From Macrostomum hystrix (lineage: Eukaryota > Platyhelminthes > Macrostomidae): a DNA stretch of 64,000 nucleotides. Below the pieces are notes generated by a model that saw only the letters and a program-made list of their open reading frames with translations, was not told the DNA's origin and did not search any database. Positions within the stretch are counted from its first letter, which is position 1, and every line of letters begins with the position of its first letter. Of the stretch, positions 41,855 to 53,499 are shown one piece after another. The position numbers and the translations under genes were made by a program. Location: positions 1,922,001-1,986,000 of the forward strand of contig CATNEN010000008.1 in the NCBI GenBank assembly GCA_950097015.1, read 5' to 3'.

Positions 41855-42055
41855 ATGTCGGCAATCTCGCAGCAGAAGAAGATGGTCGAGCAGCTCCGCC
41901 AAGAGGCCGCCCTGGAGCGCAAGCCGGTGTCTGAGTGCGTTAGCGATCTACTTCAATTCGTGGAGAAGGAAAAAGACAACGACTGCCTGGTTAACGGATT
42001 CCAGGCCACGAAGGACAACCCGTTCCAGGAAAATAGCAGCTGCTCACTGCTCTAA
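41855..42055 (+). CDS. G protein gamma subunit (paralog 1), 66 aa
   Basis: Encodes MSAISQQKKMVEQLRQEAAL at the start; the ending is ATKDNPFQENSSCSLL. Length, the N-terminal coiled-coil helix that pairs with G-beta, the conserved DNPF motif and the C-terminal CaaX box CSLL are diagnostic of G-gamma. The terminal Leu predicts geranylgeranylation and membrane anchoring. The ATG directly follows a splice acceptor (CATCCGCCTTTCAG), so a 5' non-coding exon is likely and the whole protein is in this exon. It lies between two minisatellites, about 85 bp after one and about 35 bp before the next. Confidence 0.93.
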   Translation: MSAISQQKKMVEQLRQEAALERKPVSECVSDLLQFVEKEKDNDCLVNGFQATKDNPFQENSSCSLL

Positions 42056-42089
42056 CCCAATCAGACCTTATAGGATGCGACTCAAGCTA

Positions 42090-42672
42090 GGCAGTCACTT
42101 GGAAGACTGTCACTTGGAAGACTGTCATTTGGAAGGCTGTCATTTGGAAGGCTGTCATTTAGAAGGCTGTCAGCTGATGTTCTGTCAGTTGGAAGGCTTT
42201 CAATTGGAAGGCTGTCAGTTGGAAGGCTGTCAGTTGGAAGGCTGTCAGTTGGAAGGCTGTCAGTTGGAAGGCTGTCAGTTGGAAGGCTGTCAGTTGGAAG
42301 GCTGTCAGTTGGAAGGCTGTCAGCTGGAAGGCTGTCAGCTGATATTCTGTCAGTTGGAAGGCTGTCAGTTGGAAGGCCGTCATTTGGAAGACTGTCATTT
42401 GGAAGGCTGTCATTTAGAAGGCTGTCAGCTGATGTTCTGTCATTTGGAAGGCTTTCAATTGGAAGGCTGTCAGTTGGAAGGCTGTCAGTTGGAAGGCTGT
42501 CAGTTGTAAGGCTGTCAGTTGGAAGGCTGTCAGTTGGAAGGCTGTCAGTTGGAAGGCTGTCAGTTGGAAGGCTGTCAGTTGGAAGGCTGTCAGTTGTAAG
42601 GCTGTCAGTTGGAAGGCTGTCAGTTGGAAGGCTGTCAGTTGGAAGGCCGTCATTTGGAAGGCTGTCAGCTGT
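42090..42672. repeat. 15-bp minisatellite downstream of G-gamma 1
   Basis: About 38 units of ctgtcagttggaagg, starting just after the stop codon and so probably within the 3' UTR. Open for 144 codons (LEGCQ) but lacks gene character. Two blocks share the same order of variants (cagctgatgttctg at 42170 and 42425). Confidence 0.95.
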
Positions 42673-43015
42673 ATTAGGTGGCTATCATATTGTCCAATAT
42701 TTATTACACACCGCTTCTTAGTGATTTGATTATTGTTGCAATAATTTTGCTCTGTTTATCGCGTAATGCTCGGGTTGCGACAGTACTCGTACGAGCTATA
42801 AAATGTATGTGCGAAAGAATAGCTTGTGTAGTAAACATTTAATGCAATTGATTTGCACATCTGATTCACCTATTCAACTGTGGAAGATATTTTCGAAGTT
42901 TGTCATTCATTTTTTGTGAAACATATGGCGTATAATCTTTTAGTCGAGCCTAATACATGTGGTAGATTGAATTGTAATTGTAGATAGACATTAGGATAAA
43001 TGAGACCCAAATATA
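42673..43015. other. AT-rich spacer
   Basis: Nothing recognised. Confidence 0.4.
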
Positions 43016-45158
43016 TATTTGATCATAGATCATAGATCATACCAGCAGATAGGTCATAGATATCTAGCTGGATAATACGCTCGTACATAGATCAAAGATC
43101 TCCTAGCTAGATAGCAGATAGATCACAGATCTTTGGCTGGATTGCAGATAGATCATGCATCTCTAGCTGGATAGCAGATAGATCATAGATCTCTGGCTGG
43201 ATAGCAGATAGGTCATAGATATCTAGCTGGATGGCAGATAGATCATATATCCCTGGCTGGATGGCAGACAGATCATAGATCTCTGGTTGGATAGCAGATA
43301 GATCATAGATCTCTGGTTGGATAGCAGACAGATCATAGATCCCTGGTTGGATGATCTCTGGTTGGATAGCAGACAGATCATAGATCTCTGGTTGGATAGC
43401 AGATAGATCATAGATCTCTAGCTGGATGGCAGATAGATCATAGATGTCTAGCTGGATAGCAGATAGATCATAGATCTCTAGCTGGATGGCAGATAGATCA
43501 TAGATATCTAGCTGGATAGCAGATAGATCATAGATCTCTAGCTGGATGGCAGATAGATCATAGATCTCTAGCTGGATGGCAGATAGATCATAGATGTCTA
43601 GCTGGATAGCAGATAGATCATAGATCTCTAGCTGGATGGCAGATAGATCATAGATCTCTAGCTGGATAGCAGATAGATCATAGATCTCTAGCTGGATGGC
43701 AGATAGATCATAGATGTCTAGCTGGATGGCAGATAGATCATAGATCTCTAGCTGGATGGCAGATAGATCATAGATCTCTAGCTGGATGGCAGATAGATCA
43801 TAGATGTCTAGCTGGATAGCAGATAGATCATAGATCTCTAGCTGGATGGCAGATAGATCATAGATCTCTAGCTGGATGGCAGATAGATCATAGATCTCTG
43901 GCTGGATGGCAGATAGATCATAGATCTCTAGCTGGATGGCAGATAGATCATAGATCTCTAGCTGGATGGCAGATAGATCATAGATCTCTAGCTGGATGGC
44001 AGATAGATCATAGATCTCTAGCTGGATGGCAGATAGATCATAGATCTCTAGCTGGATGGCAGATAGATCATAGATCTCTAGCTGGATGGCAGATAGATCA
44101 TAGATCTCTAGCTGGATGGCAGATAGATCATAGATCTCTGGCTGGATAGCAGATAGATCATAGATCTCTGGCTGGATAGCAGATAGGTCATAGATATCTA
44201 GCTGGATGGCAGATAGATCATATATCCCTGGCTGGATGGCAGACAGATCATAGATCTCTGGTTGGATAGCAGATAGATCATAGATCTCTGGTTGGATAGC
44301 AGACAGATCATAGATCCCTGGTTGGATGATCTCTGGTTGGATAGCAGACAGATCATAGATCTCTGGTTGGATAGCAGATAGATCATAGATCTCTAGCTGG
44401 ATGGCAGATAGATCATAGATGTCTAGCTGGATAGCAGATAGATCATAGATCTCTAGCTGGATGGCAGATAGATCATAGATGTCTAGCTGGATGGCAGATA
44501 GATCATAGATCTCTAGCTGGATGGCAGATAGATCATAGATCTCTAGCTGGATGGCAGATAGATCATAGATGTCTAGCTGGATAGCAGATAGATCATAGAT
44601 CTCTAGCTGGATGGCAGATAGATCATAGATCTCTAGCTGGATGGCAGATAGATCATAGATGTCTAGCTGGATAGCAGATAGATCATAGATCTCTAGCTGG
44701 ATGGCAGATAGATCATAGATCTCTAGCTGGATAGCAGATAGATCATAGATCTCTAGCTGGATGGCAGATAGATCATAGATCTCTAGCTGGATGGCAGATA
44801 GATCATAGATGTCTAGCTGGATAGCAGATAGATCATAGATCTCTAGCTGGATGGCAGATAGATCATAGATCTCTAGCTGGATGGCAGATAGATCATAGAT
44901 CTCTGGCTGGATAGCAGATAGATCATAGATCTCTAGCTGGATGGCAGATAGATCATAGATCTCTGGCTGGATGGCAGATAGATCATAGATCTCTAGCTGG
45001 ATGGCAGATAGATCATAGATCTCTAGCTGGATAGCAGATAGATCATAGATCTCTAGCTGGATGGCAGATAGATCATAGATTTCTGGCTGGATGGCAGATA
45101 GATCATAGATCTCTAGCTGGATGGCAGATAGATCATAGATCTCTGGCTGGATGGCATC
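43016..45158. repeat. 30-bp minisatellite, about 2.1 kb, with 975-bp internal duplication
   Basis: About 70 units with core agatagatcatagatctcta followed by gctggatggc. A distinctive block including a half-unit (ttggatgatctctggttgg) occurs at about 43215-43420 and again at about 44190-44395, 975 bp apart. The minus strand is open for 686 codons because both 30 and 975 are multiples of three. No start context, signal or flanking domain supports translation. Confidence 0.95.
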
Positions 45159-45690
45159 CTGATGCAAAAGATTCGCTGTGAAAGGAGGCGTCCTAAGTAG
45201 TGGATTGAGAGTTTAATTTGATTGAATTGATTTCCAAGGCGCAGCTCTGATACGAGCAAATTAATTGCCTCGGCTCTTATCTCATTTGTCTTGGTTTAAT
45301 TAAGCTAATAAAACTGAGTCCACCGTTGCAGCAATGCGGTGATTATTGGTCCGACTTTGATACTCCTGTCCAAAATTAAAGGACAAAAAATACAGCGACC
45401 ATAAATTACCAGTTTCATAAAATGATAACAGAATACCCGGAAAGGTGCGTCATCGCACACTACGAGTATAAATATTAATTTTGGCATTACCAATAGAGCA
45501 ACATATCGACTGTACTTGAATGACCGAAGTGAGGGCGTTAATTGCTGAATCATACCACGGCTTTTTTATTCCATGGCTTATAAAAACATTAATGCCTTTA
45601 ACTAATATTATCAACGTCTGATCTTTATTGCTAATCCTACTGGTTCTTTTAGCGAGCCAAATGACACAAACCCCCAGTCATCCCGCCAGC
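45159..45690. other. AT-rich spacer
   Basis: No gene recognised. Confidence 0.4.
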
Positions 45691-48085
45691 CTATAGCACC
45701 CAGCCAATTCCTTCTGCCGGCCTAATAACACCCAGCCAGTCTTTCCACAGGCCTAATAACACCAACCCCAATCTTTCTGTCGGCCTAATAACACCAACCC
45801 CAATCGTTCTGTCGGCCTAATAACACCAACCCCAATCTTTCTGTCGGCCTAATAACACCAACCCCAATCTTTCTGTCGGCCTAATAACACCAACCCCAAT
45901 CTTTCTGTCGGCCTAATAACACCAACCCCAATCTTTCTGTCGGCCTAATAACACCAACCCCAATCTTTCTGTCGGCCTAATAACACCAACCCCAATCTTT
46001 CTGTCGGCCTAATAACACCAACCCCAATCGTTCTGTCGGCCTAATAACACCAACCCCAATCTTTCTGTCGGCCTAATAACACCAACCCCAATCTTTCTGT
46101 CGGCCTAATAACACCAACCCCAATCTTTCTGTCGGCCTAATAACACCAACCCCAATCTTTCTGTCGGCCTAAAACCACCAACCCCAATCTTTCTGTCGGC
46201 CTAATAACACCAACCCCAATCTTTCTGTCGGCCTAATAACACCAACCCCAATCTTTCTGTCGGCCTAATAACACCAACCCCAATCGTTCTGTCGGCCTAA
46301 TAACACCAACCCCAATCTTTCTGTCGGCCTAATAACACCAACCCCAATCTTTCTGTCAGCCTAATAACACCAACCCCAATTTTTCTGTCAGCCTAATAAC
46401 ACCAACCCCAATCTTTCTGTCAGCCTAATAACACCAACACAAATCTTTCTGCCGGCCTAATAACACCAACCCCAATCTTTCTGTCAGCCTAATAACACCA
46501 ACCCCAATCTTTCTGTCAGACTAATAACACCAACCCTAATCTTTCTGTCGGCCTAATAACACCAACCCCAATCTTTCTGTCGGCCTAATAACACCAACCC
46601 CAATCTTTCTGTCGGCCTAATAACACCAACCCCAATCTTTCTGTCAGACTAATAACACCAACCCCAATCTTTCTGTCGGCCTAATAACACCAACCCCAAT
46701 CTTTCTGTCAGACTAATAACACCAACCCCAATCTTTCTGTCGGCCTAATAACACCAACTCCAATCTTTCTGTCGGCCTAATAACACTAACCCCAATCTTT
46801 CTGTCAGCCTAATAATGCCAACCCCAATCTTTCTGTCAGCCTAATAACACCAACCCCAATATTTCTTGTCAGCCTAATAACACCAACCCCAATCTTTCTG
46901 TCGGCCTAATTACACCAACCCCAATCTTTCTGTCAGACTAATAACACCAACCCCAATCTTTCTGTCGGCCTAATAACACCAACCCCAATCTTTCTGTCGG
47001 CCTAATAACACCAACCCCAATCTTTCTGTCAGCCTAATAACACCAACCCCAATCTTTCTGTCAGCCTAATAATGCCAACCCCAATCTTTCTGTCGGCCTA
47101 ATAACACCAACCCCAATCTTTCTTGTCAGCCTAATAACACCAACCCCAATCTTTCTGTCGGCCTAATAACACCAACTCCAATCTTTCTGTCGGCCTAATA
47201 ACACCAACCCCAATCTTTCTGTCGGCCTAATAACACTAACCCCAATCTTTCTGTCAGCCTAATAATGCCAACCCCAATCTTTCTGTCGGCCTAATAACAC
47301 CAACTCCAATCTTTCTGTCGGCCTAATAACACCAACCCCAATCTTTCTGTCGGCCTAATAACACCAACCCCAATCTTTCTTGTCAGCCTAATAACACCAA
47401 CCCCAATCTTTCTGTCGGCCTAATAACACCAACCCCAATCTTTCTGTCGGCCTAATAACACTAACCCCAATCTTTCTGTCAGCCTAATAATGCCAACCCC
47501 AATCTTTCTGTCGGCCTAATAACACCAACTCCAATCTTTCTGTCGGCCTAATAACACCAACCCCAATCTTTCTGTCGGCCTAATAACACCAACTCCAATC
47601 TTTCTGTCGGCCTAATAACACCAAACCCAATCTTTCTGTCGGCCTAATAACACCAACCCCAATCTTTCTGTCGGCCTAATAACACCAACTCCAATCTTTC
47701 TGTCGGCCTAATAACACCAACCCCAATCTTTCTGTCGGCCTAATAACACCAACTCCAATCTTTCTGTCGGCCTAATAACACCAACCCCAATCTTTCTGTC
47801 GGCCTAATAACACCAACCCCAATCTTTCTTGTCAGCCTAATAACACCAACCCCAATCTTTCTGTCGGCCTAATAACACCAACTCCAATCTTTCTGTCGGC
47901 TTAATAACACCAACCCCAATCTTTTTGTCGGCCTAATAACACCAACCCCAATCTTTCTGTCAGCCTAATAACACCAACCCCAATCTTTCTGTCAGCCTAA
48001 TAACACCAACCCCAATCTTTCTGTCGGCCTAATAACACCAACCCCAATCTTTTTGTCGGCCTAATAACACCAACCCCAATCTCGC
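45691..48085. repeat. 32-bp minisatellite, about 2.4 kb
   Basis: About 74 units containing taataacaccaaccccaatc and ctttctgtcggcc. Variants (cagcc, actcc, cttgtcagcc with one extra base, aatgcc) recur in the same order, showing duplication of multi-unit blocks in the right half. The longest array in the window. Confidence 0.96.
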
Positions 48086-49028
48086 TGGCCTAATTAATAA
48101 CGAACTATACGAGCTGAGTACATTACCAAACCCGTCTTTCCTTCGGCCTAATAATAGCACACTATCTTTCTATTGGGGCGTACGAGAACTGACTCTGAAT
48201 TTTAATGGACTCAATGTACTCATAAGTCGTATTTTTAGTGATCATATATTATTATTATTAGTTTTTAATATCATATTGCTATTATACCTTGCTTTTGATT
48301 ATATTTTTTCAGAACTGTTCCGTACAGGGGAACAGAGAGAAAGAAGAGGACAGGCCAGGCGCGGTCCGGGCGTGCAGTTGACGGGAATATTATCAGATCT
48401 GTTTCCGTTTTTTTTCAGTCCACCCGTCTGTTATAGACGGTCAGGCAGTCACAAGTCGGTTGGTTGTTCATGAAAGAACTAAAGCTGAAGGACTTGAATT
48501 TGAAATAAAAACAGGGACAGAGGGAGGGAAGTGAGAGGCATTGGATGGTCGGCCGGAAGACTGATTGCATTCTGTCCTTTTGCAAAGCATGGCTCTCAGG
48601 ACTGGCGCCGCCCGCTCTCAGCAAAAATTGCAGCTGTTAAAGCAATTTGGCTTTACTTTACTCTGCACCACCCCTACTGGCTCTGTTTGACTTAGCCTCG
48701 CAGGGAAGAATTTAGAAAGGATCTGCATTCAAATGTTTTTTTCACTGCGCGGCAGCAGCAGAGAGATAGCTATAAAGCCTGGCCAATCAGAGCTGGCTTG
48801 AGTATTGGCTGGGGGGATAGTATTTGGGAGGCCAGGAAGAGCAACTGGGCTGAGGAAGAATTGCAGCAATTGTCGCATCCTACAGAGCAGAAGGAAAATT
48901 TGAAAGAAAAGTGCCAAATTTTTCATTGCCGCCAACTGAATTTTTACAAGTAAGTGCGGATTCGATTATTTTAATCTAACTGACACCAGCGCAATAGCAG
49001 ACAAGTGAATATCACGCAATTAATTGGT
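48086..49028. other. Unique spacer
   Basis: No family resemblance in the short open frames on either strand. Confidence 0.4.
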
Positions 49029-49035
49029 TTAAAGG

Positions 49036-50463
49036 GTGACTGAAAAGTTAAGAAAGTCTAATAGAGAAGCTGAAAGAATTTTGAGTGGTTGAAAGAAGGC
49101 TGGGAGAGTGACGGAAGGAATACTGAAAGAATGACTGAAAGAATTTTGGAAGAGTGACAAAAAGAACGCTGGGGGAGTGACGGAAGGAATACTGAAAGAA
49201 TGACTGAAAGAATTTTGGAAGAGTGACAAAAAGAACGCTGGGGGAGTGACAAAAAGAAGGCTGGGAGAGTGACTGAAAGAAGGCTGGGGAGTGACAAAAA
49301 AAACGCTGGGGAGTGACAAAAAGAAGGCTGGGGAGTGACAAAAAGAACGCTGGGGAGTGACAAAAAGAAGGCTGGGAGAGTGACTGAAAGAATTTTAGAA
49401 GAGTGACTGAGAGAATGTTGAAAGAGTGACAAAAAGAAGGCTGGGAGAGTGACTGAAAGAAGGCTGGGAGAGTGACGGAAGGAATACTGAAAGAATGACT
49501 GAAAGAATTTTGGAAGAGTGACAAAAAGAACGCTGGGGAGTGACAAAAAGAAGGCTGGGAGAGTGACAAAAAGAAGGCTGGGGAGTGACAAAAAGAAGGC
49601 TGGGAGAGTGACTGAAAGAAAGCTGGGAGAGTGACGGAAGGAATACTGAAAGAATGACTGAAAGAATTTTGGAAGAGTGACAAAAAGAACGCTGGGGAGT
49701 GACAAAAAGAAGGCTGGGAGAGTGACTGAAAGGAGGCTGGGGAGTGACAAAAAGAACCCTGGGGAGTGACAAAAAGAAGGCCGGGGAGTGACAAAAAGAA
49801 CGCTGGGGAGTGACAAAAAGAAGGCTGGGAGAGTGACTGAAAGAAGGCTGGGAGAGTGACAAAAAGAAGGCTGGGATAAGTGACTGAAAGAATTTTAGAA
49901 GAGTGACTGAGAGAATGTTGAAAGAGTGACAAAAAGAAGGCTGGGAGAGTGACTGAAAGAAAGCTGGGAGAGTGACTGAAGGAATACTGAAAGAATGACT
50001 GAAAGAATTTTGGAAGAGTGACAAAAAGAAGTCTGGGAGAGTGACTGAAGGAATACTGAAAGAATGACTGAAAGAATTTTGGAAGAGTGACAAAAAGAAG
50101 GCTGAAAGAGTGGCTGAAAGAAGGCTGGGAGAGTGACTGAAAGAAGGCTGGGAGAGTGACTGAAAGAAGGCTGGGAGAGTGACTGAAAGAAGGCTGGGAG
50201 AGTGACTGAAAGAAGGCTGGGAGAGTGACAAAAAGAAGGCTGGGAGAGTGACTGAAAGAAGGCTGGGATAAGTGACTGAAAGAAGGCTGAAAGAGTGGCT
50301 GAAAGAAGGCTGGGAGAGTGACTGAAAGAAGGCTGAAAGAGTGGCTGAAAGAAGGCTGGGAGAGTGACTGAAAGAAGGCTGGGAGAGTGACAAAAAGAAG
50401 GCTGGGAGAGTGACAAAAAGAAGGCTGGGAGAGTGACTGAAAGAAGGCTGGGATAAGTGACTG
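49036..50463. repeat. 22-24-bp minisatellite upstream of G-gamma 2
   Basis: Units of agtgactgaaagaaggctgg mixed with gagtgacaaaaagaaggctg, with single-base length differences. Blocks with gaatactgaaagaatgactg recur about six times. Open frames on the minus strand (HSPSLLSVT-type) are artefacts. It ends about 110 bp before the second G-gamma open frame. Confidence 0.94.
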
Positions 50464-50576
50464 AGTGGAGGTACCTCGATGGAATCCTCCCAAGTGCGCC
50501 AGAGCTGGTTGAAATCGGATTAAAAGTCGTCAGGCGTCAGACTTCAATCGCATGCTGTGTACTCGCGCACCTGATC

Positions 50577-50819
50577 ATGAACCATTGTCGGCACTCCCCG
50601 TTTGAAGTGAGCAAGCTGGCGGATGCCCTGGCAATTCAGCGCTGCATGGTTGAGCAGCTACGTGTTGAAGCTGGCCTCGAACGGCAGCCGGTGTCGCGCA
50701 CTGTGGCCGAGCTCATCAAGTACTGCGAGGAGCGGGCAGCTGACGATCTGCTGATCAACGGCTTCACAAAACAGACGGAGAATCCTTTCAAGGAGAAGGG
50801 CGGCTGCACCGCACTGTGA
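50577..50819 (+). CDS. G protein gamma subunit (paralog 2), about 80 aa as read
   Basis: The core ALAIQRCMVEQLRVEAGLER, then PVSRTVAELIKYCEERAADD, aligns without gaps to paralog 1, followed by NGFTKQTENPFKEKGGCTAL with the NPF motif and CaaX box CTAL (geranylgeranyl type). The frame continues upstream of the usual G-gamma start; the Met at 50577 adds about 15 residues not typical of the family. An acceptor inside 50590-50640 with a first exon further upstream is an alternative. About 8.7 kb from paralog 1 in the same orientation, consistent with an old local duplication. Confidence 0.88.
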   Translation: MNHCRHSPFEVSKLADALAIQRCMVEQLRVEAGLERQPVSRTVAELIKYCEERAADDLLINGFTKQTENPFKEKGGCTAL

Positions 50820-53005
50820 GATCCAACCAGTCCTATTAGTGCCTAATAGTTCAATGATCGCCAGCTCTCAACGATTTACTCTTTTTCTGCTCCTGTCTTT
50901 TTGCCACTTACGAGCGAATTTATTCTGACTGCACAATGCGCAGTCGTGACTGTAGTAGGACGCGTCCTTAGCGCCACTACATGGGCAAATAATATTAAAG
51001 ATTACTCGATTAGTGAAAAAAGTCTCAAAAGGTATGTTTCATGGATCTTGTTTCTAGGGAGAACATACTCCTGTTTACCAACATTAAGGAAGGCTTGGTC
51101 CCTACGCGGTGCATAATTGGTCCCTTGAGAGGCCTAGATATACATTGAGATGCATCAAACGTAAAGTTTGTTTTTTGCTAGAAATATGATCTGACGGAAT
51201 TTGCTTAGTTAAATAACTGATCCGTCATCAAATGGTAAAGTCGAATGCGCGCGTGCTTGCTGCAGCCTCATTCACAGAGAAAATGTATTTGAGCAGTTGA
51301 TAAACTTGCGATGCGAGCTGCTTAGTAAGACTTATCCTGTTTCATATTTAATGTTCATCAGCTGATCATCATTTTATCCCCGCTTTGCAATTAGTGGCTT
51401 TCTAATTGATTTCTATAATAAATTTGTTACTCAAATACAGTATAGGAGTATTTGCCCGATGCGAGTATAAGCGAAGTGTACTTTAATAATCAAATTCTAT
51501 TTCTAATATTATCCGATAATCTCTAGCTAACCAACGTCTGTCCTTTTTATTTTGTTTTATTTCACGTGCTGAGACGAAACAAATAAAACGAAAGTCGCCT
51601 TGCGTTATACTTTAATATACGCGCCTAAATCTAAATTAAGTTTAATTAAGAATAATGAATTACATCTGACACAAGCGGGCCAGATGTACAGTCGAGAGCT
51701 CAGCCGCAGCTATTGCCTTTTTAATGCGGCTGTTCAGTCCATGGACTGGAGGACGCCACAACGACCCTCAAATATCCCAGCTGATGCTGGTACCCATTCA
51801 ACAGCTGCATGGGTAAACTGAATTAACTGTATAGAACTACCAAGTTCAAGCAGCTCTGTCTAGACTCTAGATAAAGGTAGGTGATCACCGAAGTCTGAGA
51901 TGATGCAGGCACATTCGGGTGACGCGTTGATAAAGTTTGAAGGCCTGGCAAGGCCGCACTGAGGCGCAGTGCGAATTCGTGTATTGGGGTGTATGAAATA
52001 CACTAGCTCTTATTGGAAAAATCTGACCTTCGCCCAGAACTGTTGAATATCTCGACGGTCTGAAGGGCTGGCGACTTGATTACTCGTATTGTTGGCCCGT
52101 GTTTTTTGAGTTTAGTGTGCTTCCGTTGCTCCGTTCAGGTACAGCAAAACTTTTTCCCCAATTGGTACAAACACGGGCGGCAAAAGGGCTTGGTAGTCCT
52201 TCTGTTAGTGCAAAGTCAAGTATATCTTTCTATAGGAGACAAGCTGTTCCAACGAAGACAAGAATCGAACCACTGACCTTTAATTTTCGAGTTTGATTCT
52301 TATAGATTCGTAGTCCACAACCCCTGCTTATAAAATAACTTGATGTATAGTTATTTTTATTAATAACCCGTGCTATCATAGTATAGTTTCAGGTATTTAC
52401 CATGAAATAGCCCAGTTTTGCCTCAGTTGTAAAGGACCCATCGACAGTAAGCTGACTTCCTCAGTAATTACAATAATCCCAGTTCGCTTTTGTGACATCT
52501 AATATTGCGAAATAGCAGTAAGAAGTATGCTGAGACAGAATGGACCTGAGGGGAAGAATTAAAAAGAGTAAAGTGAATAGGCTTTAGAAATTGGTTGCCG
52601 TTCGATCTACTCTTTTAGTAAGGCCTGTCAAAGCGTGCGTAAATATAATTAAATTAACCGTTTCGCTGCATGAGTTCCACATGCTGCCATGGAATTGCAT
52701 AGAGGCAAATTATGGATTGATTATTGTTTATTAACTAAACGAGTGCTTCATGAGAAAAATCGGATGCTTCGTATATACTACACGCTTGTACTTGCTATTT
52801 CAGCTAAAGTGCTCTAATAATTAACACGATTAATATACAGAGGACAGAGACGAAATTAAACACTAAAATGTTGCGTATAGATCTTTGTTTTTCTTTTCTA
52901 TATGAAGTCTTAACTTTTTATTATTAATGGTCCATTCGCCTATAGCGGGCCTCAAAATGAAGTCAATTGTATGAACCCGTTTCTCTCTGATCTCCTGTTT
53001 GTTCC
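50820..53005. other. Intergenic, AT-rich
   Basis: No coding evidence. A B-box-like TGGTTCGATTC on the minus strand near 52262-52273 may be another decayed tRNA-like sequence. Confidence 0.4.
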
Positions 53006-53013
53006 GCATAGAC

Positions 53014-53374
53014 CAGGGGTCGGCAAACTCCGGCCCGCGGGCCAGATCCGGCCCTCGAAGCTCCCAAATCCGGTCCGTTGCCCCTTCCAACACACACAGT
53101 ATCCTGTTTCATCTCTCTGATCTGGAGATGGAGAGTCTCATACTCTCCTCGGTCTCATCTGTAATGTCTTATCTCTCCTGTCTCATGTCTCCCTCTTCTC
53201 TGTCCCATCTCTTCTTTGTCTCATCTCTCCCCTGTCTCGTCTATCCCGTGTCTCATCTCTTCTCTGTCTCATCTGTCTCGATCCCGTTTCTCATATTCGA
53301 ACAGTTAATGCGGCCCGCTGTCGTCTTTTAGTTTCTCTCTGCGGCCCGCACGCTAATAAGTTTGCCGACCCCTG
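53014..53374. mobile_element. hAT-superfamily MITE (361 bp) with perfect 8-bp target duplication
   Basis: Terminal inverted repeats caggggtcggcaaact and its complement agtttgccgacccctg (one extra A next to the right one), followed inward by GGCCCGC motifs at both ends. It is flanked on both sides by gcatagac (53006-53013 and 53375-53382), an exact 8-bp target site duplication as made by hAT transposases. No transposase is encoded. The interior is a short pyrimidine-rich tandem region with tctcatctctcc motifs. Confidence 0.92.
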
Positions 53375-53401
53375 GCATAGACTGTTTCAAGTGTTGAAGT
53401 T

Positions 53402-53499
53402 TTATAACACCCGCCGAATTCCAGTTATGTGGCCCAAAGCCATCGACCACACATGCAGTCTCGGACCATACGATAACCGGAATTTGGCGGGTGTTATAA
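53402..53499. mobile_element. 98-bp inverted-repeat element (MITE-like)
   Basis: Arms ttataacacccgccgaattcc and, inverted, ttataacacccgccaaattcc, continuing as agttat/ggttat: 27-bp arms with two mismatches around a loop of about 45 bp. It begins 20 bp after the hAT target duplication. No clear target duplication was seen, so the superfamily is unassigned. Confidence 0.7.

Noticed and set aside
49048..50493. Minus-strand 481-codon frame (HSPSLLSVTLPAFFQ repeats)
   Set aside because: Array of mixed 22-24-bp units; three frames give the same motifs.
53014..53374. Autonomous transposon
   Set aside because: Only 361 bp with no transposase reading frame; non-autonomous.
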